Source: Haliclystus octoradiatus (taxonomy: Eukaryota; Cnidaria; Staurozoa; Stauromedusae; Haliclystidae). From it: a stretch of 64,000 bases of DNA. Location of the stretch: positions 19,708,814 to 19,772,813 of the forward strand of contig OU744450.1 of assembly GCA_916610825.1 (NCBI GenBank), in the 5' to 3' direction. Below, in pieces: positions 11,620 through 42,137 of the stretch (positions are counted from its first letter, which is position 1; every line of letters begins with the position of its first letter). The notes beneath the pieces are model-generated. The model worked only from the letters and a program-made list of their open reading frames with translations, ran no database searches and had not been told where the DNA came from. The translations under genes were made by a program, and so were the position numbers.

Positions 11620-12080
11620 TGATGAACTATTGATATGAGTCTTATTGACTCAGCAACGCAGGTGAATTATCAAACTAAAGGCTTCCCTGTAAGAATCCGA
11701 GTCACTCCATTAGGTGTCATTCCGTTATCTCTTGCCAGACCATATGGTTCAAGAAGCGAGGGGATGTTGATTGTTACCAGTGCTTCATGTACAATATCGT
11801 TGACTACTGCATTTTGAGTACATCTGTCAGTTCATTTTCAGCTGGCTAGACCATAACGACCATCAGTGGATACAAGAATATTGCATTTGCAAACATGTTG
11901 TTCACACATTTTTAAACCCAAACGAAGTGATATGGCAACGAGTAGTTGTACTTCTTCTGTCAAGAAAAGATAGCGCGATGCAGAAGAGTGCGTTAACCAA
12001 TCTATGCATTCCTTTTCTTGGGTAGCTTAGAGGCGTATCTGGTATTTGGCTGTTACTCGTAATGAGTGTAGGGTAACGAT
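11620..12080 (-). pseudogene. Decayed retroelement C-terminal domain, copy 2 (convergent)
   Basis: On the minus strand the same domain reads from 12060 to 11630. It includes LLVAISLRLGLKMCEQHVC, then GRYGLAS, then a long good stretch containing VNDIVHEALVTINIPSLLEP and YGLARDNGMTPNG, then GKPLV before stops. It faces copy 1 tail-to-tail across about 140 bases. Both copies share the INxPSLLEP wording, so they come from one family. Confidence 0.45.
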
Positions 12081-12859
12081 CTCTGGCTTTACCAATTCCT
12101 TTTCTCACTTTTTTGATAGGAGGGGTGTTTTCTGCGAGGCTAGTGTTGCATATTATTTGTACATATACAATGCATTTTGTATCTAATTTCCTTATTTTGA
12201 TTCGCTGATTTTCATCCAATTTCAATTTATCAATTTATCATTTTCTAATTAAACCTTTTATCCGTGTGATTTTTAAGTGGTAATGAACTAATATATTCTA
12301 TCCTATTCTATATGCAATATCTAAATAGAGGCAAGTGCGTGCATGAGATTTTGCTTTGAGCATGAGAAAAATAACTTCATAACCCTCATAACGCTCATGA
12401 ATTCAGGTGATAGTAAATCTTCGGAGGATTAATATTATTATACTAATATATCCTGTTGCTACACTTTGCTAGCTTATTGTTTTTAATTATCCTAGAATTA
12501 TAACAGTATATTGCAAAAGATTGACCCGTTGAAATGTTGACCTATTTCTGAAAAACAATGCATTCTATTGTTCTTTCAACCGATTAGATATAGATTGCAT
12601 CTTCCCCCGCTTTACTATTTTGCATTTTATGTTTTAATTTTTACAGCCTAATCAACGAAACACGTAAGAGATCAGCCCCATCAATTTTTACTATTGGTAA
12701 TTCGTGATTGTTACCATGATGAGAATCAGTATTAAACTGGTTGTAAAAAATGCAAAATTGAATAAATATAGAATCTTCATTAATGATCGAACCCACTACA
12801 ATCATCACATCACACCGCTTCAACAATATGTTATTGTAAATGATATAGGTGCTATAAAA

Positions 12860-12896
<37 letters not shown>

Positions 12897-13555
12897 GTAC
12901 CATAGATGTACACAACAACATGATTATGTCGTAACAGTCATTGTATGATAAGAATTCAATCAAAAAAGCTTTAAGTATTAAAATTGTAGCTGCACAGAAT
13001 AAAAGAGAACAGTATGACAAAAACCTCATCGAGACATGAAGGAGAATTGTTTCATTATTATAACAATTTACCGTCAATGATTAATAAAGTACCATAGTTA
13101 TCAGTGGTTCCTTAGTTGAATATGATAAAGAGTTCATCAGGATTGATACAAGGAACCTGGATTGCAGCATCCTTGCACGTATACGTTAATTGTATATGAT
13201 TTCACATGTTATCTAGGCAGGGCCAATGAGTCAGGCCCTACCCATGCTGCCCGGAGCACTATTGATTGGTTTGAAGATTAACATTGTGCCGTAAAAGCAT
13301 ATATCCCAGCTTAAGAATGTTCAACTGTGTGTTTTGTTACTCTTTGTGTCTCTAAGCAAGGCTTCGTATTTCGTATTACAGGAAGGTTCACAGTAATAAT
13401 TCGAAGGAAAATTTTGAAAAGTCATCGCTGTGAATTATTGTATGTAAGGATTTGTTGGCGCTTCTTTTACATTTCACGTAAAATTTCTGTTGAATCATTA
13501 GATAAATAATGAAAAGTTGTCCACACTTGCGTAGGTATTTCGCTCAATGATAGAT
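12081..13555. other. No gene recognised; short (ATT)n
   Basis: AT-rich DNA. An (ATT)n microsatellite of about 33 bp lies at 12864-12897. The open frames here are low-complexity or unrecognised. Confidence 0.5.
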
Positions 13556-13725
13556 AAGAGCTTTAATGAATGAATAAAATCAGTCAAAAAGGGACATACT
13601 GTCCCGCTACTCCGAGTTTCAGGCCATTTGCCAGAATGATGATCGCTGTACGGCGTGAGACTCGAAATAGCGAGGAAAAAAGTGTCTCCTTTTTGACTCA
13701 TTTTTTTATTTGTTGAATCATTATA
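13556..13725. repeat. Imperfect palindrome (fold-back repeat)
   Basis: GTCAAAAAGGGACA near 13583 pairs with the complement of GTGTCTCCTTTTTGAC near 13684-13699. Pairing continues inward (CGCTACTCCGAGT against ACTCGAAATAGCG) and weakly outward into AATGAATGAATAAAA. It resembles a small MITE; no target duplication is clear. Confidence 0.5.
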
Positions 13726-15210
13726 TATTTTACTTTTATAGACTAGATCTGTCAGATCTTTCTTTGCATGATTGAGCAACGAGTATGCATAATCACGAAA
13801 GCCAGTCGTAAGCTATACTTAAATTCCTTGACTTCCCGACTACACCTTGGTGGATATTAAAATAATTCTATAAGCTCATAAAAATTTATAGTCCAGCTAT
13901 TTACATTGTTGATGGCAGTCCTTAGGGAGAAAACGCAGGATAGTTCTATCCCACGCCAGAACAATGAGGCTTCCAATCTCCTAAGACGCTTATAGTTCTA
14001 TCTTTATAACTATAACAATGATATATTACTTTGCGGTAAACATTGTTGAAATCCACAAAGACTATTACATAAGAGTCATAGTATAAATATGTATAGTAAT
14101 AATAAAATTTATGTTTATGACGTTTATCTAATAGCAGATAATACAGGGCTCTTTGTCTTTACGCGTTTCACTACGATCTTCAGACAGATTTTTTACTCAA
14201 TTTGCTGTCTTCTAGTTCTGTATACCTTCGCTTCGTTTCATTTCGTTTCATTTTCATCTTTAAGAAAAGCGTTAAAAAAAGCAATTTTGGTTATTTATTA
14301 AGGCCATTGAGAACCTTTGCATGCCATGCAGAAACAGAGCATTGTATCTTTAGTTTTATCAGGAAAGGATGCCATCATGTTTTTAAATAGATGCGGTTAA
14401 CTTCAATGGAGACATCATGCTGAACAAGTTGTACAGTAGCCTATACATTATTTTATTATTAGTATTAATATAACAATGCAATTCAAGACAGTATACAGAT
14501 TAGTAACCAACTATTTGAGAACATGTTTCGGTCGCTTATTTACAGCAGCATTCTATAAACACGAATCAAATTCAAGCACGATGTATATATAATCATATAA
14601 TGCATAAATATTCAGAATGTGACCATTTTTATCTACTTGGCTGCACAGCTGTTTACAATTGTCTCGTTATTTCTTTTCAATCCTTATGCGAATCCGACGA
14701 ATATAAACCAGGCATGCCGTATCTAAGAAAAAATATATTCAATAAATTAAACCATTAAAGCCTAGATAATGCAATTCTCCATGTGTGTTCCCACAAGCTA
14801 TTAAATAACTTTGTCTTTCCTGTAAATCTGTCTACAGGCCTTCACAATCTGCATGACACCCATGATTCATAATAAAATGGAATCCCGTTTTGAGTGTCGC
14901 GTATCCATGCCGTATTTTGACAATCTTAGTAATTGATTATTTTCTAATCATCACAGTGTCTAAACAATTCCCTGAAATGGGCATCACTGTGCCTGATAAT
15001 TGCTCACGGTTTGATAGCTCATTATTTCATTTAAAAGTAATTGAATTCGAAAAACTATTGATGGTTTCATTTTGAGACCATAACAACGATTCGTTAATCA
15101 ATTCATGTTTCGTCAGAAAGAATGGAATGAAACCTGTATCGTATCGTATTAGTAAGGCCCTGTGCATGTGCCGATCATAATCATCCTATTTTGTTTCTAT
15201 TATTAGATTT
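13726..15210. other. No gene recognised
   Basis: AT-rich intergenic DNA with short frames only. At 14155-14190 the complement of CTGAAGATCGTAGTGAAACG occurs, a phrase resembling decayed retroelement 3' ends; it was not strong enough to call. Confidence 0.45.
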
Positions 15211-15214
15211 CAAT

Positions 15215-15795
15215 AAAAAAAGTAAAGATCGACTTCAGAACGGTTCATGAAATAAAATAAGAGCCATTAACCAAAAGGATCGTGTTGAGATGTTCTGGAA
15301 ACCTTCTAAGCCGAACCGCTTATCTTCTTAGATTTGAATGAAATCACTGAAACAGCTCCGTCCGAAACCAACTTATCGATGTGGTTGATCTGAGGGTATT
15401 CTTCTAGGAAATAATTATAATCAACATGTGTACATGGCGCTGTATGAACATGACTAAGCTACAATTATTTCAAATCGTACCAACAGATGGATTCATAAGA
15501 CGCATACATCTACTTATCAGCCCAGCTTTGTTTATTTCCAAAATTTCTCCAAATCATAGGAATTATAATTTGAAAGATTAAGCGCTCCTCGATAAACCGT
15601 ATTGTACTCGCTGGGCGAACATTTGAAATGTTGATGTAAATCAAATAAACCCTTGTTTATTACTATAGAATGATGTATAGAAATTTATTTCCATCGTTGC
15701 AAAAAAATAAAAAAATAATGTTCAACATTACGGATTTTACAGGAATTTTACATTTTATTTCATGAACCGTTCTGAAGTCGATCTTTACTTTTTTC
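15215..15795. mobile_element. TIR element, about 580 bp, non-coding
   Basis: Near-perfect inverted repeats of about 44 bp. The left arm at 15215-15258 contains GTAAAGATCGACTTCAGAAC and GGTTCATGAAATAAAAT; its exact complement lies at 15752-15794. Six or seven A residues precede the left arm, and the T-run at the right end is their mirror. There is no ORF inside. The target duplication is uncertain because the ends run into homopolymer A/T. Confidence 0.7.
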
Positions 15796-16275
15796 ACAGG
15801 AATATATGTATTTCCCCTAAGCAGTACGGCTTCTTCATCGGAGTATAAATTTTATCTATATATAAAATCTGATTCAGAATAAAATTAAAGTTTAAGGATT
15901 ATATTATAAAGCTAAATACGGATCACTAATTTCATCATTTTCTCATATGGGAGATTCATATAGAATAAAACACGAATCGTATAACATAAGCTATTTTGAT
16001 TCAGATTTTTCCTCTTAATTGATACAATGCCTGGCTAAATAAAATCTCATTAGCATGAGATATGTATATATATTTTGAATTGTAATTTCTATATGGATTC
16101 ATCATATTTAAAAAATTGATTGTATATGCATATTAAAAATTACTCTTCAATCACGGATGCCATGGCATCATGATTTTTGTTCAATGTTTTGAAGTGTATT
16201 GTTGCTCATTTAATATATGTTGTGCGCATATATAAATAATCAAATCAATTACTTTTGAACTATCTATTTTTCGCA

Positions 16276-17154
16276 AGAAGAAAGTATTTTCTTACAATCT
16301 AAAATTAAGTTTTAAAAGCACAGGTTAGTACATACATCAATCATAAGTTTTATCGTATGCATGGATGAAAACGCATTGCATAATTATTTCGAATCATTAT
16401 AAATGGCAGCAACATTTCATAAAATATACTAAAAGGATGTATGATTTGTATAACTAGAGAAGAAACACCATTATTCATCATCAATTTTCAGTGAAAGTTA
16501 ATCATTAAAAAGGAATGATGATAGCTAGCTATTACTAACGAAAGTAAATGTCATAACAACCCCTACTGATCATTGAACAGTACCCCATTCCGGAGCCCAT
16601 TGAGAGATTGTGTTCGATGAAACTGTTGCTATGAGCTCCATATGTAAATATACATGATAGAATCTGTTATAGAATGTAATACACTTTGAGAAAATAATGA
16701 TGGGGAATATCAACATGCAATAATTCATAATTACGAGTAAGTAATTTCTAATTGCGTGTAAATTCATCAGCATGAGTCATTTTTGCTATTTTATTTTATT
16801 GCTTAGTAATGGCCATCCTAGTGATTAAACACATGACAATTTTCAATGTGGTCAGTTTCTATTGGAGATCATCGTTGTTAGCTAGGAATTTATAACTTCG
16901 AGGGTGACTTCCACTATTTTGTATCAAAGCATTCATCCTCACAAAAGACATTGAGCTCCACATTACCATAGGTTTATATACAAAGAGGTGTATTATATTT
17001 GTAGTTCTAGGCTATTAGCCAAGCACGTAATCTTATAGTACGAATATTTTATGTGTTGTCTCTCTAGCCGTTTACTCATTACTACAAATGAGACGCTGAA
17101 GTAGGTTGCATTTAATTCTAGCTCTGATTAATCGCCAGAAAAACTGTAATCAAG
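16276..17154 (+). promoter_or_regulatory. 5' flank of ZP gene copy 1, conserved with copy 2
   Basis: Aligns by eye with 59650-60435 upstream of the second gene copy. Long near-identical blocks include TTTTCAGTGAAAGTTAATCA, GACTTCCACTATTTTGTATC and CTCTCTAGCCGTTTACTCAT. The promoter should lie here. A TATA-like TTTATATACAAAG at 16974 is altered to TATTTACAAAG in copy 2. The 5' UTR just before the ATG is conserved (AGTAGGTTGCATT...GATCGCCAGAAAA-type sequence). Confidence 0.5.
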
Positions 17155-33226
<16,072 letters not shown>

Positions 33227-33628
33227 TTTACTACGAAAACCTACTTTGTGTTTTAAATATGCAATTCAAATATTAAATTTGAAATGACAATCGTTTTTTT
33301 AATCAATTAGTAGTATCAAAGTTGAGCTAAGCTTTGACAAAATTTCTATTCTGTTTGTTTGTATAAATCTGCTTGTTCTTTATAACCATTAGCGTTTACT
33401 TGTTGAAATTGTTTGTTTTGATGTTATTGAATTACTTTTCATAAAATGGCGTTTTGACTCGTTTTTTACCGTTAATTCACATTGATCGATATATATCATG
33501 GAGAAAAAATATCTGGATTTTTCATATCTTGACAAGAAGGCACACTGTCTATGAAGTAGCATACATTGTGTCAGCCATCTGATGGATCATAGTTTATATA
33601 GATTATAGATATAGTGGAATATAAACTA

Positions 33629-34582
<954 letters not shown>

Positions 34583-34722
34583 TATGTATGTATGTATTTT
34601 GTAGCACAATGGCTAACAGGCAAATAAACAAAGGAGGATATTTTTAAATGTATCCTCACTTACATGTGACCTTTAAAAAAAAGTATATATATATATAAAG
34701 AAAACTATGTTATCAGAAATAA

Positions 34723-37700
34723 TTAACAGGCAAAGGAAAAGTTACAGAACTGTGATAAATTAACGTGATTAAGTTTAAATTTGAATGTTTGTAAAGAACT
34801 AGACGATATAACTTCTTCAGGAAGAGAGTTCCATGGCTTGATTATTCTATTTGAAAAGTAATGTTTGCAACAGTCATAGTTAAATGATTTAATTGGGTAC
34901 AGCGTCAGTGAATGTCCACGCATGGAATATTTGGAATGTTTAATAGTGAAAAATTCATCTGGAGCCAAATCAATCAAGTTTTTCAAAATTCTAAAGACCA
35001 TGTGAAGATCAAACTTGAAGCGGCGTAATTCTAGAGACTCAAGGTTGAGGTAGGCAAGACGATCTACATAGGGCTTGTAAGAATTATTTTTCAAACAAAC
35101 ATATCTTGTAAAAGAGCGCTGAACATTTTCTAAAATATTTATGTCCTTGATGAGATAGGGATTTCAGACTGGCGTAGATGACTCAAGCATTGGTCTGACG
35201 TATGTTGTGAACGCTTTTACTAACAGCTCCGGGTTATTTGAGGAAAAGCATTTCTTGATTAGGAAAGAACGGTTTTTTGCTTTAGCGGCTATCATGGAAC
35301 AGTGTTCTGTGAACTTTAGATCTGCAGTTAGTAGGATTCCAAGATCTTTCACAGAAGATGAACGTGATAATGCCTTTCCATCTAACTGATACGCAGCATC
35401 CGAAATAGATGATTTCCCAAATGAAAGTACAGAGCATTTCTCTTGGGCAATTTTGAGTTGCCAGCGTTCTGCCCAGGAGGAGAGGTTTTCAAGTGTAGAA
35501 TGTAGAGGAGTACTGTCAATGGTAAATCTTTTAAACGAAATCTTAGCATCATCAGCAAAGAGTTTTATACCACAGTTGAGTTCCAAGCAGCTTACAATGT
35601 CATTTATATAGACAATAAAAAGAAGAGGGCCTAAAACTGAACCCTGAGGTACACCAATTATTACAGGGAGGATTCCCGATGTTGAATCCCCGACAGCTAC
35701 CTGTTGGGTGCGACCAGTCAAAAAAGATTTTATCCATTTTAAAATTTCATAGTTGATGCCATATCCCTTCAATTTTGATATTAATTTACTATGACAGACA
35801 GTGTCAAAAGCCTTGCTAAAATCAATGTAAAATGTATCAACCTTCATACGCTCATTTACAGCAGCATACCACTGGTTTAAAGCAGCTAATAATTGCGTAC
35901 ATGTTGAACGCCGAGAAATAAAGCCAAACTGTTCTTTAGTGATTAAATTATGAGCTTTGAGATACTTTAGAATGTCTGTCGCCATAACAGACTCCATAAC
36001 TTTGCAAATAACTGAAGTTAGTGACATCGGTCGATAATTTACTGCTAATCTGGAAGGTCCTTTCTTGTAAATGGGGCTGAAAATCGCTGTTTTCCATACA
36101 GCAGGAAGAGTAGCAGATTTCAAAGATATTTCAAATAACATTGCGAGTGGTATGGCAATTTCATTTGCTATTGATTTTAAGAACAACGCAGGGTAGGAAT
36201 CTGGCGTTCTTGATGTTTTTGAAGGTAGATTTTTGATGGCGTTCATAACTTTACTATAAGAAAACTCAATAAAGTCTAATTGTGTATTGGATTCAACTTT
36301 CTTTTCAAACGGTGGGATAACACCATTGTCTACAGTAAAAACACTTGCAAATTGATTATTCAGAATAGTTGATTTGATTGAATTGTCATCAGTAAGGGAT
36401 CCATCTGGACATTGAAGTGATGGAATTTTAGGATGTGAGTTCAATTTTTGATTTACAAATGAATAGAATTTTTTCACCGAATCAGCTTCAACAACCTCAT
36501 TTTCAAGTTGAAGATGAAATTCTTTGACCGCTAATGCATATATCTTGGCAGCGCTATTATAGCTCGACTTTAAAGATGGATTGTCTTTTGATAATGTAAG
36601 TTGGTTATCGGCAGATGCGGGAGGAGACAGAAACAGGACACACTTTTACGTTAGTTGTAACTTAATTATCAGCAAACACCACCACGACGCAACTCCAAAC
36701 TCTCCCTAAAACTTACAAATTACTCTATATTTATACTATATTCTACTTACGTCAATGCTAAAGTCCAAACCATAAAAATACAAAACAAAGTCATTAAGAC
36801 AGGAACAATTTTACATGATACGGAATAAACATATCCAATCTAAACCATATTTAAACATTAAACTATTAACACCGGAACAATTTCAATCCATCATCATTTG
36901 TGTTCCGCAGTTGACATATATGACGTCAACGTGCTACTCTATCAACAACGGCTAAATTATAAATGACTTTCAATAACAACAGTTATAATAAACTAATGAC
37001 GCTATAGTCATTTAATACAAAAACGTCATATAATCCAGCTCAGCATAAAATTAAAACATAATTACATCATATCGTCACAGTTAACCATTCCTCTATACTT
37101 TAAATTTAACATACATATCACAACAACTCTTATTACATGAAGTCAGCTATTCCTTATAATACATTACGTCACAATAGCCCCAACCCAATATTTCAGCAGT
37201 CATAGATACACCTTTACATTTCATACACGTCATTTAACACATACACGCCTCCTTGATCTTTAGATCACAATAATAAATCACATATTATATATAACTCTAG
37301 ATCACAATAACAAATCACATATCATATATCACACAAACCCGATCATACCATACCAATACCTTCAACCGAGCCTTTCACTCTCATCATCATCAACAGAGAA
37401 ACCAAGAGAACGCGTATACGAACGGAGTGCCTTCACTAATGTTACAGATAAATGATATAGTTGACGCTTTTTTTCTGCAAGGTGACGAATATGCTTAGGG
37501 TAACCAGGGTATTTCCTTACCCTACCACATTTATATTTTGGAACTAAATTATCATCATAAATAATACTATCAAAAACAGAGCACAACTTTAGCCAGTATT
37601 GTTCAACATTGATGCAGTTAGAAAATAACGAGTTCCAATTTATTGAAGACAAAACACGACATATTTCTTGATAATTTGCTTTTCTGAAGTTAGGAGTCTT

Positions 37701-38746
37701 AAATCTTTGGATAGGATTATAATGTGTACAATTTTGAATATCAAGATCAATCTCAATCATTGAGTGATCGCAGCTTGAAGTGAATTGTTCTATAACTGAT
37801 GAATTTAAAACTGTAGTAGGACGATTTGAAATGAATAGATCAAGTGTGGATGTACCATGTGTAGGTTCAGTTATTAGATTATTAGTTAGGTACATATACA
37901 ATCTACAAAATTGTTGTGAGCAGTGTTGCCTTTACCAAGAGGTACTGTCCAATCAATAAGTGGTAGATTGAAGTCACCTGTCATATAAAATGGAAAAGTT
38001 GCGGATACTTCAGACTCAATAGATTGACAGAGATTGATATTTTCTTGCAAGTTCAAGGCAGATGATGGAGGACTATAAATACACACAATTCTGCAAGTCT
38101 TTTGTTTTGCAGGACCAATATTCATAGTGATATGTTCGGTGTTATAAGTATGAGGAGTAACAATGCTAAAATCAATTTTGTTTTTGAGAAAGATAGCTAC
38201 ACCACCACCAGTTTTATTTTCACGATCGCATCGTAGGACGACATAATCAGAGTCATTTAAAAGGAGACTGTCTGGAATTCGAGATGAAAGCCATGTTTCA
38301 GTGATAGTGATGATATCATATTGGTTTGATAGTTAACTCATATGTAATTCGGCTAATTTGTTGACCAATGAGCGAGAATTAAATGAAAGCAAGCGTAGAG
38401 GAGTGACTGAATTAGAAGATAAGTTGCTTGTGTTGCCATTGTTATCTTCTGTAGATGTAGATTGCTGAGTACAACTATTTATTGACGTATTTGGAATATC
38501 TATGTTAGTAGAAGCATCGAAATGATTTAAGGAATCGTGTGTGAAACAGGAGTTTTCATTTGTAAAGCTGGAAGGTGTTCTAGTAATGACATAAAGCGAT
38601 TCATTTGCTGGCATAGTAATGCGATTCTTGTATTCTGTTGATGAATTCTTCCTGCCACGGTGGGATTGGTGGTTGAGGGGGATATCCCAAAAAATGTTGC
38701 GTAGAAGTTGGATGAGTTGAAAATTCTGAAGAGTTTTCAACTGCAT
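34723..38746 (-). pseudogene. LINE ORF2: endonuclease + reverse transcriptase
   Basis: The APE-type endonuclease is in the first third: LRLLSFNSRSL, ITETWLS, a DRENKTGGGVAIF block, IYSPP, TGDFNLPLIDW and SCDHSMIEID. The RT lies in 36477-35164: motif A YIDFSKAFDTV, motif B GVPQGSVLGPLLF, motif C KLFADDAKI with both Asp present. The C-terminal region (35094-34723) has NLESLELRRFKFDLH and RIIKPWNSLPEEVI. Damage: an in-frame TAA at 38333-38335, a single-base frameshift near 37893-37901, the LTR at 36595-37446 and a TGA at 35162 or so where Trp is expected. Removing the LTR and one target copy leaves the flanking codons in phase. The C-terminal fragment in the ZP gene (28430-28747) is a close relative. 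Confidence 0.85.
36595..37446. mobile_element. Solo LTR (852 bp) inside the LINE
   Basis: Begins TGTAAGTTGG and ends AATGTTACA, that is TG...CA, flanked by perfect 5-bp repeats GATAA (36590-36594 and 37447-37451). It interrupts ORF2 between codons that are otherwise in phase. There is no internal coding sequence, so it is a solo LTR left by LTR-LTR recombination. A 5-bp target duplication fits Gypsy or BEL/Pao; orientation and superfamily are not decided. Confidence 0.85.
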
Positions 38747-39665
38747 TGTGAATTCCAGACCAAGTAGGACTTGGGATTACCTCCTGTAACCTTGGAGGAA
38801 CTAGTTGTGGTGGAGTAGGCTGCAATTTACGATTTGTCCCACGCAGATGGTATCCTGCATTACAATCTTCAACCAAACAGCAACGGGTCACAAAAGAGTT
38901 TGGGCAAATGAATGGATGGAAGTATTTACAATTCTGTCTGGTGCAGCCATCTTTAAATTTTCCATTATGCAAGAAGCGTTGGCAAATTGGGGGGTGATAA
39001 GAGGAGCAGCCTCTGCCTTTTAGTCCATGATTGCATCTACCTTCAAACAAGTTTTCGCATATAGGAGTTTGTGATAATGGTACATTGTTGGCTGTATTAT
39101 CATTTGCAAGATTGTGAGTGACTATTGTATTATCAATTGCATCTATATTGGTATTATCGTTTATTATGCCAGGATTGAAGTGAGTGGTGTCCCCATCTAC
39201 AATATCTGCAATGGTGACATTGATTTCATTGACCTCATTGATTAATACCTGTTCATTTGAAGCAAAGTCTTCATCTGTGCTATCAACAATATTGGGTATA
39301 CTATCTACTTCATTGATTAAGCCAGGTTTATTATGAATAAGTTCGTGGACAACGTTTTTTGCAACATTGACTGTGCAGCTATTTTCCTCAGTTATTAATT
39401 CTGCTGCATTTTTGTTATGTTGATGTTGTATGCGTTTGTTGCTATGTACCTTATTTGAGTTTGAAAATTTATTTTCAAATAAAAATCGAACAGTGTAAGA
39501 CAATGCATTGCTCAGGGTCGATTTGTCTTTTTTTGCTAAGAAGGTAATAATATCGCTTTCACAATTTAGATTTAAAATGCCTTTCAGGCAAGCTTGGATA
39601 CTTCTCTGGTGTTCACAGTCCTTGAGAAAATATTCCATAAAATCTTTCATAACAATTTCTTCCAT
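38601..39665 (-). CDS. LINE ORF1, CCCH zinc-finger protein (354 aa)
   Basis: Intact frame from ATG at 39665, with an acidic/Asn-rich middle. A Cys/His cluster at about residues 203-275 (CENLFEGRCNHGLKGRGC, HPPICQRF, GCTRQNCKYFHPFIC, CCLVEDCNAGYH) reads as three CCCH-like fingers. A Pro-rich end follows. ORF1 proteins of LINEs bind their own RNA; CCCH or CCHC fingers are the usual means in CR1-type elements. No coiled coil is obvious. It overlaps the start of ORF2. Confidence 0.8.
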   Translation of the reverse strand: MEEIVMKDFMEYFLKDCEHQRSIQACLKGILNLNCESDIITFLAKKDKSTLSNALSYTVRFLFENKFSNSNKVHSNKRIQHQHNKNAAELITEENSCTVNVAKNVVHELIHNKPGLINEVDSIPNIVDSTDEDFASNEQVLINEVNEINVTIADIVDGDTTHFNPGIINDNTNIDAIDNTIVTHNLANDNTANNVPLSQTPICENLFEGRCNHGLKGRGCSSYHPPICQRFLHNGKFKDGCTRQNCKYFHPFICPNSFVTRCCLVEDCNAGYHLRGTNRKLQPTPPQLVPPRLQEVIPSPTWSGIHNAVENSSEFSTHPTSTQHFLGYPPQPPIPPWQEEFINRIQESHYYASK

Positions 39666-40400
39666 AATAATAACAGATAAATAACCAATAATCTCAAAGT
39701 AGATGTCTAACGTAAGTAATTAATACTAAGAAGCTTTGAGCAAATGAGTGTGCTAGATGTATTCCGATTCCGAGTGAAATTTTCCGATGACAGTGGATAT
39801 AGTAGTCGAAATATAACTTCTATAAAAGATGAAATGAACGTATTCTAAAACCAATTGATTGATAAAATAACGACTTTTAAATTTCATATATGTGCAAATG
39901 TATACAACCAAACAAATGCTTAGGGTTGAAAGAAGCCACAGTAAATTCAGTATTTGAATATTTAAACTAAAACGCTTGATAAAAACAAATCAATTTAAAA
40001 CCAAAAAAAAGGTAAGGAAAGGTAGATAAAACATATCCTATGGCGATTGGAATTATAAGTCAATCATAAACCATGTTTGATGGATAAAATAACCTCTTCC
40101 TAGAATTGTAAATATATAGAACCATATAAATGCTTGAAAACAGAGTAGAAGAATAAGAAGATTCAATTTCTGTACTTGAAATTGAAGGTTGATAAAACAG
40201 CAATCAACTTAAAACCAAAATAAACGATTGATAAAATAGCTAAAACAAGGCCTAATGATAAGAATGATAAAAAATAATAAAAAGAGCAACTTAAATGATT
40301 TCCATTGTAGTCAATAAAAGACATATGATCACAGTTTGATGAAGTAGATGTAGATTATTGTAGGACTATCCAACTTTGCGCCGCCATTTTTATCTCCGCC

Positions 40401-41170
<770 letters not shown>

Positions 41171-41194
41171 GGCGTAGAATTGAAAATTGATCAC

Positions 41195-41725
41195 CGATGT
41201 CAAATTACTGCGATATCAAGGTATTGCATCAAATTATTGTCTAAAAGACTCTTATTGAAGAATAGTAATAATAATAAAAATAAAAAGTCTTTCTTGTGTC
41301 TAATGATAGATGTTGCTTTAATTCGTGCCAAGAGTCTAATTTGACAACACACTTTACGGGTGAATTCCCTGCCTTGTCGTTTCCATGATAGATTTTGGTC
41401 AATTAATAAACCTAAAAGCTTAATATTCTTAAGCAATAACAATTTTCCAGTATCAAGCTCAATATTTCCCGAGTTTTCAAGTAAACAAAGTTTTTGTGAT
41501 GTAGATATTGCGATATTTGACTCTTTTACGTTAACCACCATTGTACCCTTTTTGTATATCTTCTCTTAGGTGTTCTAATATCTCCTTTTCTGTCTTTGCA
41601 ACTGCAACAATAGTATAATCGTCGGTAACAAACATAGTTGTCATCGTAGTAATGCATACTATGGCTAACCACAATTTGAAGATATTGTAATGAATGAGAT
41701 AGGGATTCGCATTGAAGTAGATTCA
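41195..41725 (-). pseudogene. LINE reverse transcriptase fragment
   Basis: Minus strand: FVTDDYTIVAVAKTEKEILE (RT motif C region, DD kept, with the usual YA replaced by VT), then frame-shifted KESNIAISTSQK, LLGLLIDQNLSW and a C-terminal IRLLARIKATSII piece. It is 5'-truncated and frameshifted. Confidence 0.65.
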
Positions 41726-41899
41726 TAATCGTCTTGGGAAAGCAACATTAGTTGATCAATTGCCCCAGCCTCTCTTGGTAAAACTAAAAACTTTTGAAAA
41801 GAAATCAAAACGAGAATAAAATTGATTGATTAATATTTAATGAGCATATACGACAACCAACATATAGTAGACAAAGAAACAACCGATGTAATTCACAAT

Positions 41900-42137
41900 C
41901 AAAATCAGCATTTATTAAAATATCATCGATTAATGCGCAATGCCTAACGTCTGTCCCCGCGTCTGACAGACTCTCTGAATTAAACATATACACTTTAGAA
42001 AATAACATTGACATTACATTATTTCAAGAAACATGGTTGAAGCCTGGATCTATGGACTGTATAATAACTGGCTATGACTTATATAGAAATGACAGAGACG
42101 GAATACACGGCGGTACAGCAATATTTTACAAGAACTA
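41900..42137 (+). pseudogene. LINE APE-endonuclease N-terminal fragment
   Basis: Plus strand: ISSINAQCL, DRLSELNIYTLENNIDITLF, QETWLKPG, GYDLYRNDRDGIHGGTAIFY. These are the QETW/TETW, RxDR and GG motifs of the endonuclease, ending at a stop. It lies head-to-head with the RT fragment to its left. Confidence 0.7.

Noticed and set aside
11902-12225. 107-codon minus-strand frame as an independent gene
   Set aside because: It overlaps the retroelement-domain relic, which reads better in a neighbouring frame; the open frame is a shadow of it.
14155-14190. Possible third hammerhead (CTGAAGA...GAAAC on the minus strand)
   Set aside because: The two boxes are present, but the bases between cannot form stem II and no convincing stem III or stem I follows.
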